Source: Candidatus Manganitrophaceae bacterium (GTDB taxonomy: Bacteria; Nitrospirota; Nitrospiria; SBBL01; Manganitrophaceae). From it: DNA of 9,532 bases. A model generated the notes under the pieces. That model had not been told where the DNA came from. It saw nothing but the letters and a program-made list of their open reading frames with translations, and did no database searches. Of this stretch, positions 1-6,064 are shown one piece after another. The DNA lies in assembly GCA_004297235.1 (NCBI GenBank), contig SCUR01000113.1, forward strand, positions 1 to 9,532, given 5' to 3'. The position numbers were made by a program, and so were the translations under genes. How positions within the stretch are numbered: position 1 is the stretch's first letter; every line of letters starts with the position of its first letter.

Positions 1-3000
1 CTTCCATACTTATCCAAAGAATCTGTCGCTGCCTCGCGATGTCATTTCGCTCACGACAAGATTCGGGAAGCGCTGCTCGGACGAATGCCGAAGGAGGATC
101 GAAGAGCGCTGCATCTGCAGGCGGCTTTGCAATTGGAATCGATTGATCAAGGACGAACCTTTGAGTTGGCCTATCATTTCGATGCTGCCGGAGAGTCCGA
201 CCGGGCGCTTCCTTACGCCCTTGCGTCCGCCGAGCGAGCGCGCGCCCAGCACGCCTTGGAAATTGCCGAGCGGCAATACCGGATTGCCGAGCGGGGAGTG
301 CGACAGGCGGATGACGCGACCCGCAAGCGGGTGGCTGAAGGTCTGGGCGATATGCTGATGTTGCGAGGACACTATGACGAAGCGAAGGAGATTTTTACAC
401 TGGCCCGGACTCTAGCAAAGGAGAAATTTGAGCAGGCCGAAATAGAAGGAAAGCTGGGAGAGTTAGCATTCAAACAAGGAGATGTCAAGGCGGCCGGAGA
501 AGCGATTGAAAGGGCGCTAAAACATTTAGACAGCTTTGTCCCGAATCGACAAACTATCTTCCTCATTGGAGCGTTCTGGGAAATAGGGGTTCAGGTTGCA
601 CATACATTGTTCCCAGGGATTTTGGCCCGGCGCACCAAGGAAGCGACGGCGAGGGATCGACTCACGATACGACTCCACAGCCGCTTGGCCTACTCTTATT
701 GGTTTCAATGCGGCATTATTCGGATGCTCTGGGCGCATCTGCGTGAGCTCAATCTCGCGGAGCGATATCTTCCGACAAAGGAACTGGGCCAGGCCTATGC
801 AAATCATAGTGTTGCCATGACAGCCATTCCTTACTTCTCAAGGGCAATCTCGTATGCAGAGAAGGGATTGTCGATCAGGAGAAGAATTGGCGATATTTGG
901 GAGGAGGGTCAGTCGCTTGGATTTTATGGTATCGCCCTTTACGCTTCCTCCAAATTTTCCGAAAGTACTGAAAAATGTCAAAGGGCAATCGAATTACTGG
1001 AACGGACCGGAGATCGATGGGAGCTCAACACGGCGGGAGTAAACCTTGCGTTCTCATTTTATAGAAAAGGTGATCTCCAAAAGGCACTCGAGGTCGGCAA
1101 GAAGGTCTACACGAGTGGTATTGAAATTGGGGATCACATGGCTTCCTGTATTAGTCTAGAAATCTGGGCGAAGGCTTCAGGAGGGAAAGTTCCCTCTGAA
1201 CTCATCCGATCCGAGCTAGAGCATCAAAGCGAGAACCTTCAGGCATACTCGGAAGTAATGCAAGCCGAGGGACTCAGACTGTTGGGTGAAGGGCAGTTTT
1301 CGCAAGCCGCTTTCGTATTTCGAGACGCGCTGCTGCGTGTCAAAATTGCAGGACTCCAAAGCGAATATGTCTCCCCTCTCTCTTGCTGGCTGGTCACTGC
1401 GTTACGCCGGGAGGCGGAAAGAATCCCTCCTTCTGCTCCCCGTAAACGGATGACCCTTCTTTGTGAGGCAGGAAAGGTCGCCGGAAAAGCGATTCGTATT
1501 GCAAAAAAATATCGAAACAATCTCCCGCAAGCCCTCCGCGAGATGGGTCTTCTCTCCGCCATGGAAGGTCGTGTGCGGCGGGCGGGAAAATACTTTGATG
1601 AGAGCCTTGCTGTCGCGGAGCAGTTGGGGATGCGCTTTGAGCGGGCGCAGACGCTTTTGGCGCGGGGACAAGTCGGCTTGCACGCCGGCTGGCCGGAGGC
1701 CGCCCAAGAAGTCGCCTCGGCCGAGCAGGAACTTCGCGCCATCGGCGCGGAGTGGGTGCTGGAAGAATACCAAAGCGGTCATGCTGCGGAGAAGCCGGTG
1801 ACTCTCTCTCTCGCCGACCGTTTCGACTCGCTCCTGGAAGAGGGGCGGAAAATCACTTCGGCTCTCACCGAAGGGGAAATCTTGACCGCCGTTCAAAAGG
1901 CGGCGCTTCGCCTGCTGCGCGGTGAGCGTTGCTTGATTCTGAAGATCGCTCCAGACTCGGGTGAGGCCTCGCTGAAGGTTGTCGCCGGTGAAGAGAATGA
2001 AGCATTCAGCCGGACGGTGGTCGCGCGGGCGTTAGAGACCGGGCGGCCGGTCGTCATCGCCGAAGGGATCTCGGGAGAGGTCAGCGATAGTGTCGTGCTC
2101 TCGGAAGCCCGATCGGTCCTCGCTGCGCCGATCTTTGTCCAGGGCAGGCCAATCGGCTGCCTTTACCTGATGCATCCCAAGGTGGGTCGACTGTTCGGGG
2201 AAGAAGAGACGCGGCTCGCCTCTTTTATCACCACCCTGGCTGGCGCGGCATTGGAAAATGCCGAAGGGTTTGCCAAGCTGGAAGCGCTGACGAAATCTTT
2301 GGAGGAGCGTGTCGAGGAGAGAACCGCCTCCTTAAAAGCGGCGAATCAGGTGTTGGAGAGCGAAATCGCCGAGCGCAAGAAGATCGAGTCGCAGCTTGAG
2401 CGGACGCAGGAACAACTGCGCAGTCTCTCGCTTCGATCGCAATTGGTCCTCGAAGAGGAGAGAACGCGGATCGCCCGCGAGATTCACGATGAATTCGGTC
2501 AGACCCTCACTGTCTTGAAAATGCAATTATCGTTTCTGGAGAAGCGATTTCGCGGCGAACGGACCCCCATCAGCCAGTGGACGAAATCGATGTCGGAGAT
2601 GATCGATACAACGATCGAACGGGTTCGAAAGGTCGCCTCCGAGTTGAGGCCGATCGTTTTAGACGATTTGGGTCTGGCCGCCGCGATCGAATGGCAGGCC
2701 GAGGAGTTTCAGGTGCGGACGGGGATCGCCTGTCGGTGTCTGCTCCAGGAAGAGATCACCATCGATCGTCTGCGCTCGACGACCGTTTTTCGGATCTTCC
2801 AGGAAGCCCTGACGAATGTGGCGCGTCACTCCGGGGCAAGCCGAGTCGAAATCGAATTGAGCGAGGAGACGGAGTCTGTTTTCTTGCGGGTCAGAGACAA
2901 CGGCAGGGGAATTACAGAGGAGCAACGGCTACATCCGAAATCGCTCGGTCTGATCGGAATGCGGGAGCGGGTCCGCGCCTGCGGAGGAGAAGTTCGGATT

Positions 3001-3063
3001 GAGGGTGTTCCGGGGGAGGGAACCACCCTGACGATACGCCTCCCGCTCAACCACCAGAAATGA
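1..3063 (+). CDS. Multidomain sensor histidine kinase (ATPase tail - TPR-like - GAF - HisKA_3 - HATPase), 5'-truncated by window
   Basis: The frame is open from base 1 to the TGA at 3061-3063, giving 1020 visible residues. The first codons encode FAHDKIREALL, a typical end of the AAA/STAND ATPase module in large kinase hybrids, so the ATG at 85 is internal and the true start lies upstream. Then follow a long TPR-like helical region (about residues 50-590, counting from base 1), a GAF sensor domain (about 600-755), a coiled coil (about 760-820) and a HisKA_3 dimerisation domain with AREIHDEFGQ, phospho-acceptor His829. The HATPase_c domain shows the N box QEALTNVARHSG (Asn939), DNGRG (Asp966) and LGLIGMRERV near 981. 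HisKA_3 kinases normally signal to NarL/FixJ-type response regulators, but none is encoded downstream. By family the full protein may also carry an N-terminal Ser/Thr-kinase-like domain; this part is not visible. The ligand is unknown and the protein is probably cytoplasmic, as no membrane segment is seen. Confidence 0.9.
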   Translation, partial: LPYLSKESVAASRCHFAHDKIREALLGRMPKEDRRALHLQAALQLESIDQGRTFELAYHFDAAGESDRALPYALASAERARAQHALEIAERQYRIAERGVRQADDATRKRVAEGLGDMLMLRGHYDEAKEIFTLARTLAKEKFEQAEIEGKLGELAFKQGDVKAAGEAIERALKHLDSFVPNRQTIFLIGAFWEIGVQVAHTLFPGILARRTKEATARDRLTIRLHSRLAYSYWFQCGIIRMLWAHLRELNLAERYLPTKELGQAYANHSVAMTAIPYFSRAISYAEKGLSIRRRIGDIWEEGQSLGFYGIALYASSKFSESTEKCQRAIELLERTGDRWELNTAGVNLAFSFYRKGDLQKALEVGKKVYTSGIEIGDHMASCISLEIWAKASGGKVPSELIRSELEHQSENLQAYSEVMQAEGLRLLGEGQFSQAAFVFRDALLRVKIAGLQSEYVSPLSCWLVTALRREAERIPPSAPRKRMTLLCEAGKVAGKAIRIAKKYRNNLPQALREMGLLSAMEGRVRRAGKYFDESLAVAEQLGMRFERAQTLLARGQVGLHAGWPEAAQEVASAEQELRAIGAEWVLEEYQSGHAAEKPVTLSLADRFDSLLEEGRKITSALTEGEILTAVQKAALRLLRGERCLILKIAPDSGEASLKVVAGEENEAFSRTVVARALETGRPVVIAEGISGEVSDSVVLSEARSVLAAPIFVQGRPIGCLYLMHPKVGRLFGEEETRLASFITTLAGAALENAEGFAKLEALTKSLEERVEERTASLKAANQVLESEIAERKKIESQLERTQEQLRSLSLRSQLVLEEERTRIAREIHDEFGQTLTVLKMQLSFLEKRFRGERTPISQWTKSMSEMIDTTIERVRKVASELRPIVLDDLGLAAAIEWQAEEFQVRTGIACRCLLQEEITIDRLRSTTVFRIFQEALTNVARHSGASRVEIELSEETESVFLRVRDNGRGITEEQRLHPKSLGLIGMRERVRACGGEVRIEGVPGEGTTLTIRLPLNHQK

Positions 3064-3068
3064 ATCAG

Positions 3069-3117
3069 TGTCATTTCTTTGCGAAAGACCTTCCTTCAAG
3101 GAAGACGAACGATGACA
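3069..3117. other. Compact inverted-repeat cluster between converging genes (possible transcript-end structure)
   Basis: TGTCAT (3069-3074) pairs with ATGACA (3112-3117) and encloses two further hairpins. These are CTTT-GCG-AAAG (3077-3087) and the near-perfect palindrome CTTCCTT-C-AAGGAAG (3090-3104). Together they could fold into a small branched structure in the 63-base gap between the converging kinase gene and the 65-residue gene. There is no T-run, so it is not a classical intrinsic terminator on either strand. A role in transcript ending or 3' protection is inferred only from position. Confidence 0.3.
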
Positions 3118-3126
3118 GGATAGAGC

Positions 3127-3324
3127 CTAAATAATGAGCTTGCCCTCTTTCGATGCGATAATGTCCGACACCCGGAGCCTTCTTCGGATGTCTTCCACGG
3201 CGGAAATAAAATCGGTGAAAACAGCTTTATTAATCCAGAGATCGGTGGGATGTTTGGGGTCGGGATTCGCTTCCGCCACGATATAGCCCCCCTCCACCTT
3301 TTCCAATAAGATTTTCTCGGTCAT
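3127..3324 (-). CDS. Small hypothetical protein, 65 aa
   Basis: This is a 65-residue acidic/basic soluble protein that I do not recognise. It has no signal peptide, membrane segment, Cys residue or obvious motif. The N-terminal half reads like short beta strands (EKILLEKVEGGYIVAEA) and the C-terminal half like a helix (residues about 36-52, with the basic run RRRLRV) plus a short strand ending GKLII. The ORF is supported by an excellent ribosome binding site, GGGAGGT six bases before the ATG. It also has a well-formed sigma70-type promoter placed for a very short leader. It stands alone on the minus strand, divergent from the aspA-like gene and convergent with the kinase gene. A small regulatory or accessory protein is possible, but no function can be assigned. 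Confidence 0.7.
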   Translation of the reverse strand: MTEKILLEKVEGGYIVAEANPDPKHPTDLWINKAVFTDFISAVEDIRRRLRVSDIIASKEGKLII

Positions 3325-3351
3325 TTGTCTACCTCCCGGTCGTCAGTTTAT

Positions 3352-3380
3352 AACATAGTTTGGGCCCCCGTCCAAGTCAA
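3352..3380 (-). promoter_or_regulatory. Sigma70-like promoter for the 65-aa gene
   Basis: Read on the minus strand, TTGACT (3380-3375) is followed after exactly 17 bases by TATGTT (3357-3352). Matches to consensus are 5/6 and 4/6. Transcription would start near 3345, about 20 bases before the ATG at 3324, leaving room for the GGGAGGT ribosome binding site. The call is by eye from consensus and spacing. Confidence 0.6.
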
Positions 3381-3394
3381 GGCTCCCTTTTTTC

Positions 3395-3423
3395 TTGATC
3401 ATCTCCTCCGAGGAGATTAAAAT
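3395..3423 (+). promoter_or_regulatory. Sigma70-like promoter for the aspartase gene
   Basis: TTGATC (3395-3400, 4/6) and TAAAAT (3418-3423, 5/6) are separated by exactly 17 bases. A start near 3430 would give a leader of about 45 bases with GGGAG (3465-3469) five bases before the ATG at 3475. The -35 box lies 14 bases from the -35 box of the oppositely oriented promoter of the 65-residue gene, so the two are back to back. Confidence 0.55.
3401..3417. promoter_or_regulatory. Perfect 8-1-8 inverted repeat filling the aspA promoter spacer (operator candidate)
   Basis: ATCTCCTC (3401-3408), a central C (3409) and GAGGAGAT (3410-3417) form a perfect inverted repeat. It occupies precisely the 17 bases between the predicted -35 and -10 boxes. 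A dimeric repressor or a promoter-distorting activator bound here would directly control the lyase promoter and could reach the divergent promoter. The protein that binds is unknown, and no regulator gene lies next to it within the window. Confidence 0.45.
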
Positions 3424-3474
3424 AAACTCCATTTTTACAAACTCTGATCATTGCGTTTTCGGAAGGGAGAAGAA

Positions 3475-4872
3475 ATGGAGAGCAAGAAGGTCCGTAAGGA
3501 AAAGGATTCACTCGGAGAGCTGGAGGTGCCCGAGTCGGCTTATTACGGGGTTCAGACGGCGAGGGCGGTTGCGAATTTCCCGATCAGCGGGCTGCGGCCT
3601 CATCCCACCTTTATTCGGGCGACGGCGATGGTGAAGTGGGCCGGCGCCCAGGCGAACATGGCGATCGGCAAGCTCGATCCGAAGATCGGAAAGATCATCC
3701 AAAAGTCGGCCGAAGAGGTGATCGCCGGGAAGTGGAACGACCAGTTCGTCGTCGATGTCTTCCAGGCCGGCGCCGGAACCTCGCACAACATGAACACGAA
3801 CGAGGTGATTGCCAATCGGGCGATCGAAATGCTCGGCGGAAGGCGGGGAGAGTACAAGCTGGTTCACCCGAACGATCATGTGAACATGTCGCAGTCGACT
3901 AATGATGTTTTCCCGACGGCGATGCGGGTGGCCACCCTCCTGATGCTCCGGGATTTGGATCCCGTTCTGGCCCGCTTCGAAAAGAGGCTCTCCGAGAAGG
4001 CGAAGGAGTTTGACGATGTCATCAAATCGGGCCGGACGCACCTCCAGGATGCTGTGCCGATCCGGCTCGGCCAGGAGTTCTCCGGCTATGCCCGTGCAAT
4101 CTCCCGCGCACGGAAGCGGATCGCGGCGGCCTCGGAAGGGTTGAAAGAGCTCGGCATCGGCGGGTCGGCGGCTGGCACCGGGATCAACACCCATCCCGAT
4201 TACAAAAAGAAAATGGTGGCGGCCGTCAAAAAGATCTCCGGGCTTGATGTCGTCCCCTCCAACAATCTCTTCGAGCGAATGCAGAGCATGGCCGACTTCG
4301 TCGAGATCTCAGGCAGTCTTCGCGAGCTGGCGGTTGAAGTGATCCGGATCGCGAACGATCTGCGGCTGCTCTCCTCCGGGCCCCGGACCGGTCTCGCCGA
4401 GATCGTCCTCCCGCCGGTTCAGCCGGGCTCCTCGATCATGCCGGGGAAGGTGAATCCGGTGATGGCCGAGATGACGAACATGGTCTGCTTCCACGTGATC
4501 GGGAACGACCTGACGATTACGATGGCGGCGCAGGCGGGTCAGTTGGAGCTCAATGTCATGATGCCGGTGATCAACTTCAACTTGCTTCAGTCGATCGAGA
4601 TCCTCACCCGCGACATCGATGTCTTCACCGAGCGCTGCATCAAGGGGATCACCGTCAACCGCGAGCGGTGCAGGGAGTATGCGGAGACGAGCGTCGGGTT
4701 GGCGACGATTCTGAACCCCGAGATCGGCTATGAGGCGGCCGCCGTGGTGGCCAAGGAATCGGCGGCGACCGGGAAACCGCTTCGGGACATCATCATCGAG
4801 AAGGGAATCCTCTCCCCGAAAGAGGTCGATAAAATCCTCGATCCGGTCAAAATGACCGAGCCGAGCGAGTAG
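3475..4872 (+). CDS. aspA: Aspartate ammonia-lyase (class II fumarase/aspartase superfamily)
   Basis: This 465-residue protein has the usual length for the superfamily, which works as a cytoplasmic homotetramer. Aspartase reversibly splits L-aspartate into fumarate and ammonia, linking nitrogen metabolism to the TCA cycle. The conserved region GAGTSHNMNTNEV begins at residue 99, GRTHLQDAVP places the conserved His at 189, and the mobile SS-loop GSSIMPGKVNP begins at residue 318 with the catalytic Ser. Aspartase is preferred over fumarase because of GTSxNMNTNEV (fumarase C has GTQSNMNMNEV), KVNPVMAEM after the loop, and KGITVNRE with ILNPEIGY near the C-terminus. Class II fumarase remains the alternative. 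The ATG at 3475 is chosen over an in-frame TTG at 3451 because GGGAG lies five bases upstream and the family N-terminus (LGELEVPESAYYG) begins soon after. It has its own promoter and appears monocistronic. Confidence 0.88.
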   Translation: MESKKVRKEKDSLGELEVPESAYYGVQTARAVANFPISGLRPHPTFIRATAMVKWAGAQANMAIGKLDPKIGKIIQKSAEEVIAGKWNDQFVVDVFQAGAGTSHNMNTNEVIANRAIEMLGGRRGEYKLVHPNDHVNMSQSTNDVFPTAMRVATLLMLRDLDPVLARFEKRLSEKAKEFDDVIKSGRTHLQDAVPIRLGQEFSGYARAISRARKRIAAASEGLKELGIGGSAAGTGINTHPDYKKKMVAAVKKISGLDVVPSNNLFERMQSMADFVEISGSLRELAVEVIRIANDLRLLSSGPRTGLAEIVLPPVQPGSSIMPGKVNPVMAEMTNMVCFHVIGNDLTITMAAQAGQLELNVMMPVINFNLLQSIEILTRDIDVFTERCIKGITVNRERCREYAETSVGLATILNPEIGYEAAAVVAKESAATGKPLRDIIIEKGILSPKEVDKILDPVKMTEPSE

Positions 4873-4886
4873 GAACAGAGAGATTT

Positions 4887-4958
4887 CGGATTGCGGAATG
4901 CGGATTGCGGAGTAAAGGATAAAAAGCGGAACCCCGGCTTTGTTGTTTTCAATCCGCA
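4887..4958. repeat. GGATTGCGGA-type intergenic repeat with an inverted copy
   Basis: CGGATTGCGGA occurs at 4887-4897 and again at 4901-4911, a direct repeat with a 14-base period. Downstream, CAATCCGCA (4950-4958) is the exact reverse complement of TGCGGATTG (4899-4907), so a 9-bp stem with a 42-base loop is possible. The unit lies wholly in the 123-base spacer between the aspartase and methyltransferase genes. Such short GC-rich units are often scattered through the spacers of a genome, but only this locus is visible here. Confidence 0.5.
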
Positions 4959-4995
4959 ATACTCTTGCCGGCCCCCGGCTCCAGGATAAAATTAA

Positions 4996-5622
4996 ATGGA
5001 CATTGTCGATCCTAAAATTGAGGGCTATCTTGAACATCTGCTGCCGCCGCGCGAGCCGGTCGTGGCCGAGATGGAAGCGCTGGCGGAGAAGAACCACTTC
5101 CCCATCATCGGTCCTCTCGTCGGACGCTTTCTTTATCAGCTCACGCTGATTCATCATGCGGCGCGCATTGCGGAGCTCGGCTCCGGCTTCGGCTACTCCG
5201 CCTACTGGTTCGCGAAGGGACTCCCCAAGACGGGAAAGGTGATCTGTACCGAGGGTTCCGCCGATCGTATCCGCCAGGGAGTGGAATTCCTCCGGCGGGC
5301 GGGGCTCGATCGCCAGGTCGAATTCCGCCAGGGGGATGCGCTGCAACAGATCACGGAAGCGGACGGGCTGTTCGACATTATCTTCTGCGACATTGATAAA
5401 CGATCTTATCCCGACGCCCTTGCCATCGGTCTTCCCCTCCTCCGGTCCGGGGGCCTCTTCATCGCCGACAATGTCCTCTGGAGCGGCCGGGTCACCTCGT
5501 CTTCCGACGATCCCGACACGGCCGGAATCCAGACCTTCAACAAAGCGATCTTCTCCCGCCCCGAACTGACCTCCGCGATCATTCCCCTCCGAGACGGGGT
5601 GTCGGTCAGCATCAAGCGGTAG
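4996..5622 (+). CDS. SAM-dependent O-methyltransferase (COMT-like, Methyltransf_3)
   Basis: A 208-residue class I methyltransferase of the catechol/caffeoyl-CoA O-methyltransferase type, which transfers a methyl group from S-adenosylmethionine to a hydroxyl, usually with a divalent metal. Motif I is AELGSGFGYS (residues 59-68), the SAM-binding loop. An acidic residue after strand 2 (CTEGS, Glu86) should hold the ribose. CDIDKRSYPDAL (131-142) and ADNVLWSGRV (157-166) supply the expected metal ligands Asp132, Asp158 and Asn159. The length suits the bacterial family and no signal peptide is seen, so it is cytoplasmic. The ATG at 4996 is preceded by AGGA nine bases upstream. The natural substrate cannot be read from the sequence. 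It follows the aspartase gene after 123 bases, and no convincing promoter of its own was found. Confidence 0.88.
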   Translation: MDIVDPKIEGYLEHLLPPREPVVAEMEALAEKNHFPIIGPLVGRFLYQLTLIHHAARIAELGSGFGYSAYWFAKGLPKTGKVICTEGSADRIRQGVEFLRRAGLDRQVEFRQGDALQQITEADGLFDIIFCDIDKRSYPDALAIGLPLLRSGGLFIADNVLWSGRVTSSSDDPDTAGIQTFNKAIFSRPELTSAIIPLRDGVSVSIKR

Positions 5623-5627
5623 CGAAG

Positions 5628-5657
5628 TTGATTTTTTCGAGAGCCCCGGCATATACT
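5628..5657 (+). promoter_or_regulatory. Sigma70-like promoter before the copper block
   Basis: TTGATT (5628-5633) and TATACT (5652-5657, 5/6) are 18 bases apart, just after the methyltransferase stop codon. The predicted start falls at about 5664, the A of the ATG of the next gene, so the transcript would be leaderless or nearly so. This fits the absence of a recognisable ribosome binding site before that ATG. It would drive the whole four-gene block. Confidence 0.4.
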
Positions 5658-5663
5658 CCAGCG

Positions 5664-5981
5664 ATGGCTCGACCTCACTCACAAAAGGCGGCAACCCCGC
5701 TCTTTCTCTTCCTCTATGCGGCGGCCCTGGTTCTCAGCGCATCCTGTTTAGGGGGAAGCGCCGTTTCGCCCCATTCGCATCACCCACCCCCCGCGGCCGA
5801 TCACTTCTCCGGCTGCCTTCTCGATTGCGAGACCGCGGCGGCGGAGCGGGTCTCTTCAACCTTGCCCCTGTTTTTTCTCTTCTTCTTCGGCTTCTCTCGC
5901 TTTTTCCTTATTTCATTCCGAACGGCACAGGTCGCTTGGAAGACGCACGATCGTGCGCCTCCTCATCCCTTCTTCCTTTAA
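5664..5981 (+). CDS. Small His/Cys-containing membrane protein, 105 aa (copper-block leader gene)
   Basis: Hypothetical protein. From the ATG at 5664 it has 105 residues: a basic N-terminus, a first hydrophobic segment (about 13-28, ending in Cys28) and a polar loop with a His cluster (His37, His39, His40, His47) and a CxxxC pair (Cys51, Cys55). A very Phe-rich second hydrophobic segment (67-84) and a short tail with His95 and His101 follow. The -3 position before Cys28 is Ser, so a lipoprotein is not well supported. A His/Cys loop between two membrane segments suggests metal binding on the periplasmic side, and its place ahead of CopC and CopD genes supports copper. The frame also opens at a TTG at 5628, but that lies in the predicted promoter. 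No ribosome binding site is obvious. I do not recognise a named family. Confidence 0.6.
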   Translation: MARPHSQKAATPLFLFLYAAALVLSASCLGGSAVSPHSHHPPPAADHFSGCLLDCETAAAERVSSTLPLFFLFFFGFSRFFLISFRTAQVAWKTHDRAPPHPFFL

Positions 5982-6051
5982 AATAGAGGCTCTATCTGGA
6001 GAGGGACAGCGCGGTTCCGGATCTTGAGGAGGTCAGACCCTGTTGCGAAGT

Positions 6052-6064
6052 AAGGAGGAAGCCG
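6052..6064 (+). promoter_or_regulatory. Near-perfect Shine-Dalgarno site before the barrel-like gene
   Basis: AAGGAGG (6052-6058) lies six bases before the ATG at 6065, close to the ideal ribosome binding site. It fixes the start of the 305-residue protein and contrasts with the lack of such a site before the preceding small gene. Confidence 0.75.

Noticed and set aside
85..87. ATG as the start of the kinase gene
   Set aside because: The frame is open to base 1 and the upstream codons encode the conserved FAHDKIREALL stretch, so the Met is internal.
3451..3453. TTG as the start of the aspartase gene
   Set aside because: The ATG at 3475 has a good ribosome binding site at 3465-3469 and matches the family N-terminus; the TTG has none.
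4923..4949. AAAGC...GCTTT followed by a T-rich run as an intrinsic terminator after the aspartase gene
   Set aside because: The stem is only five base pairs with two G-C pairs and a nine-base loop, and the T-run is interrupted by G; too weak to call.
4965..4992. TTGCCG-16-TAAAAT as a promoter for the methyltransferase gene
   Set aside because: The predicted start would fall after the ATG at 4996, and no alternative start codon lies close downstream.
4309..5694. A 461-codon minus-strand open frame crossing the aspartase and methyltransferase genes
   Set aside because: It is antisense to two clearly recognised enzymes and runs through the intergenic repeat. It is rich in Arg, Asp and Gly as GC-rich shadow frames are, and shows no domain.
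5944..5957. Perfect 14-base palindrome CGCACGATCGTGCG
   Set aside because: It lies inside the coding end of the 105-residue gene, and a 7+7 palindrome is expected about once by chance in this length of DNA.
5983..5995. ATAGAG-G-CTCTAT inverted repeat just after the 105-residue gene
   Set aside because: It is only six base pairs with low GC, has no T-run and no matching promoter boxes; chance is the simplest explanation.
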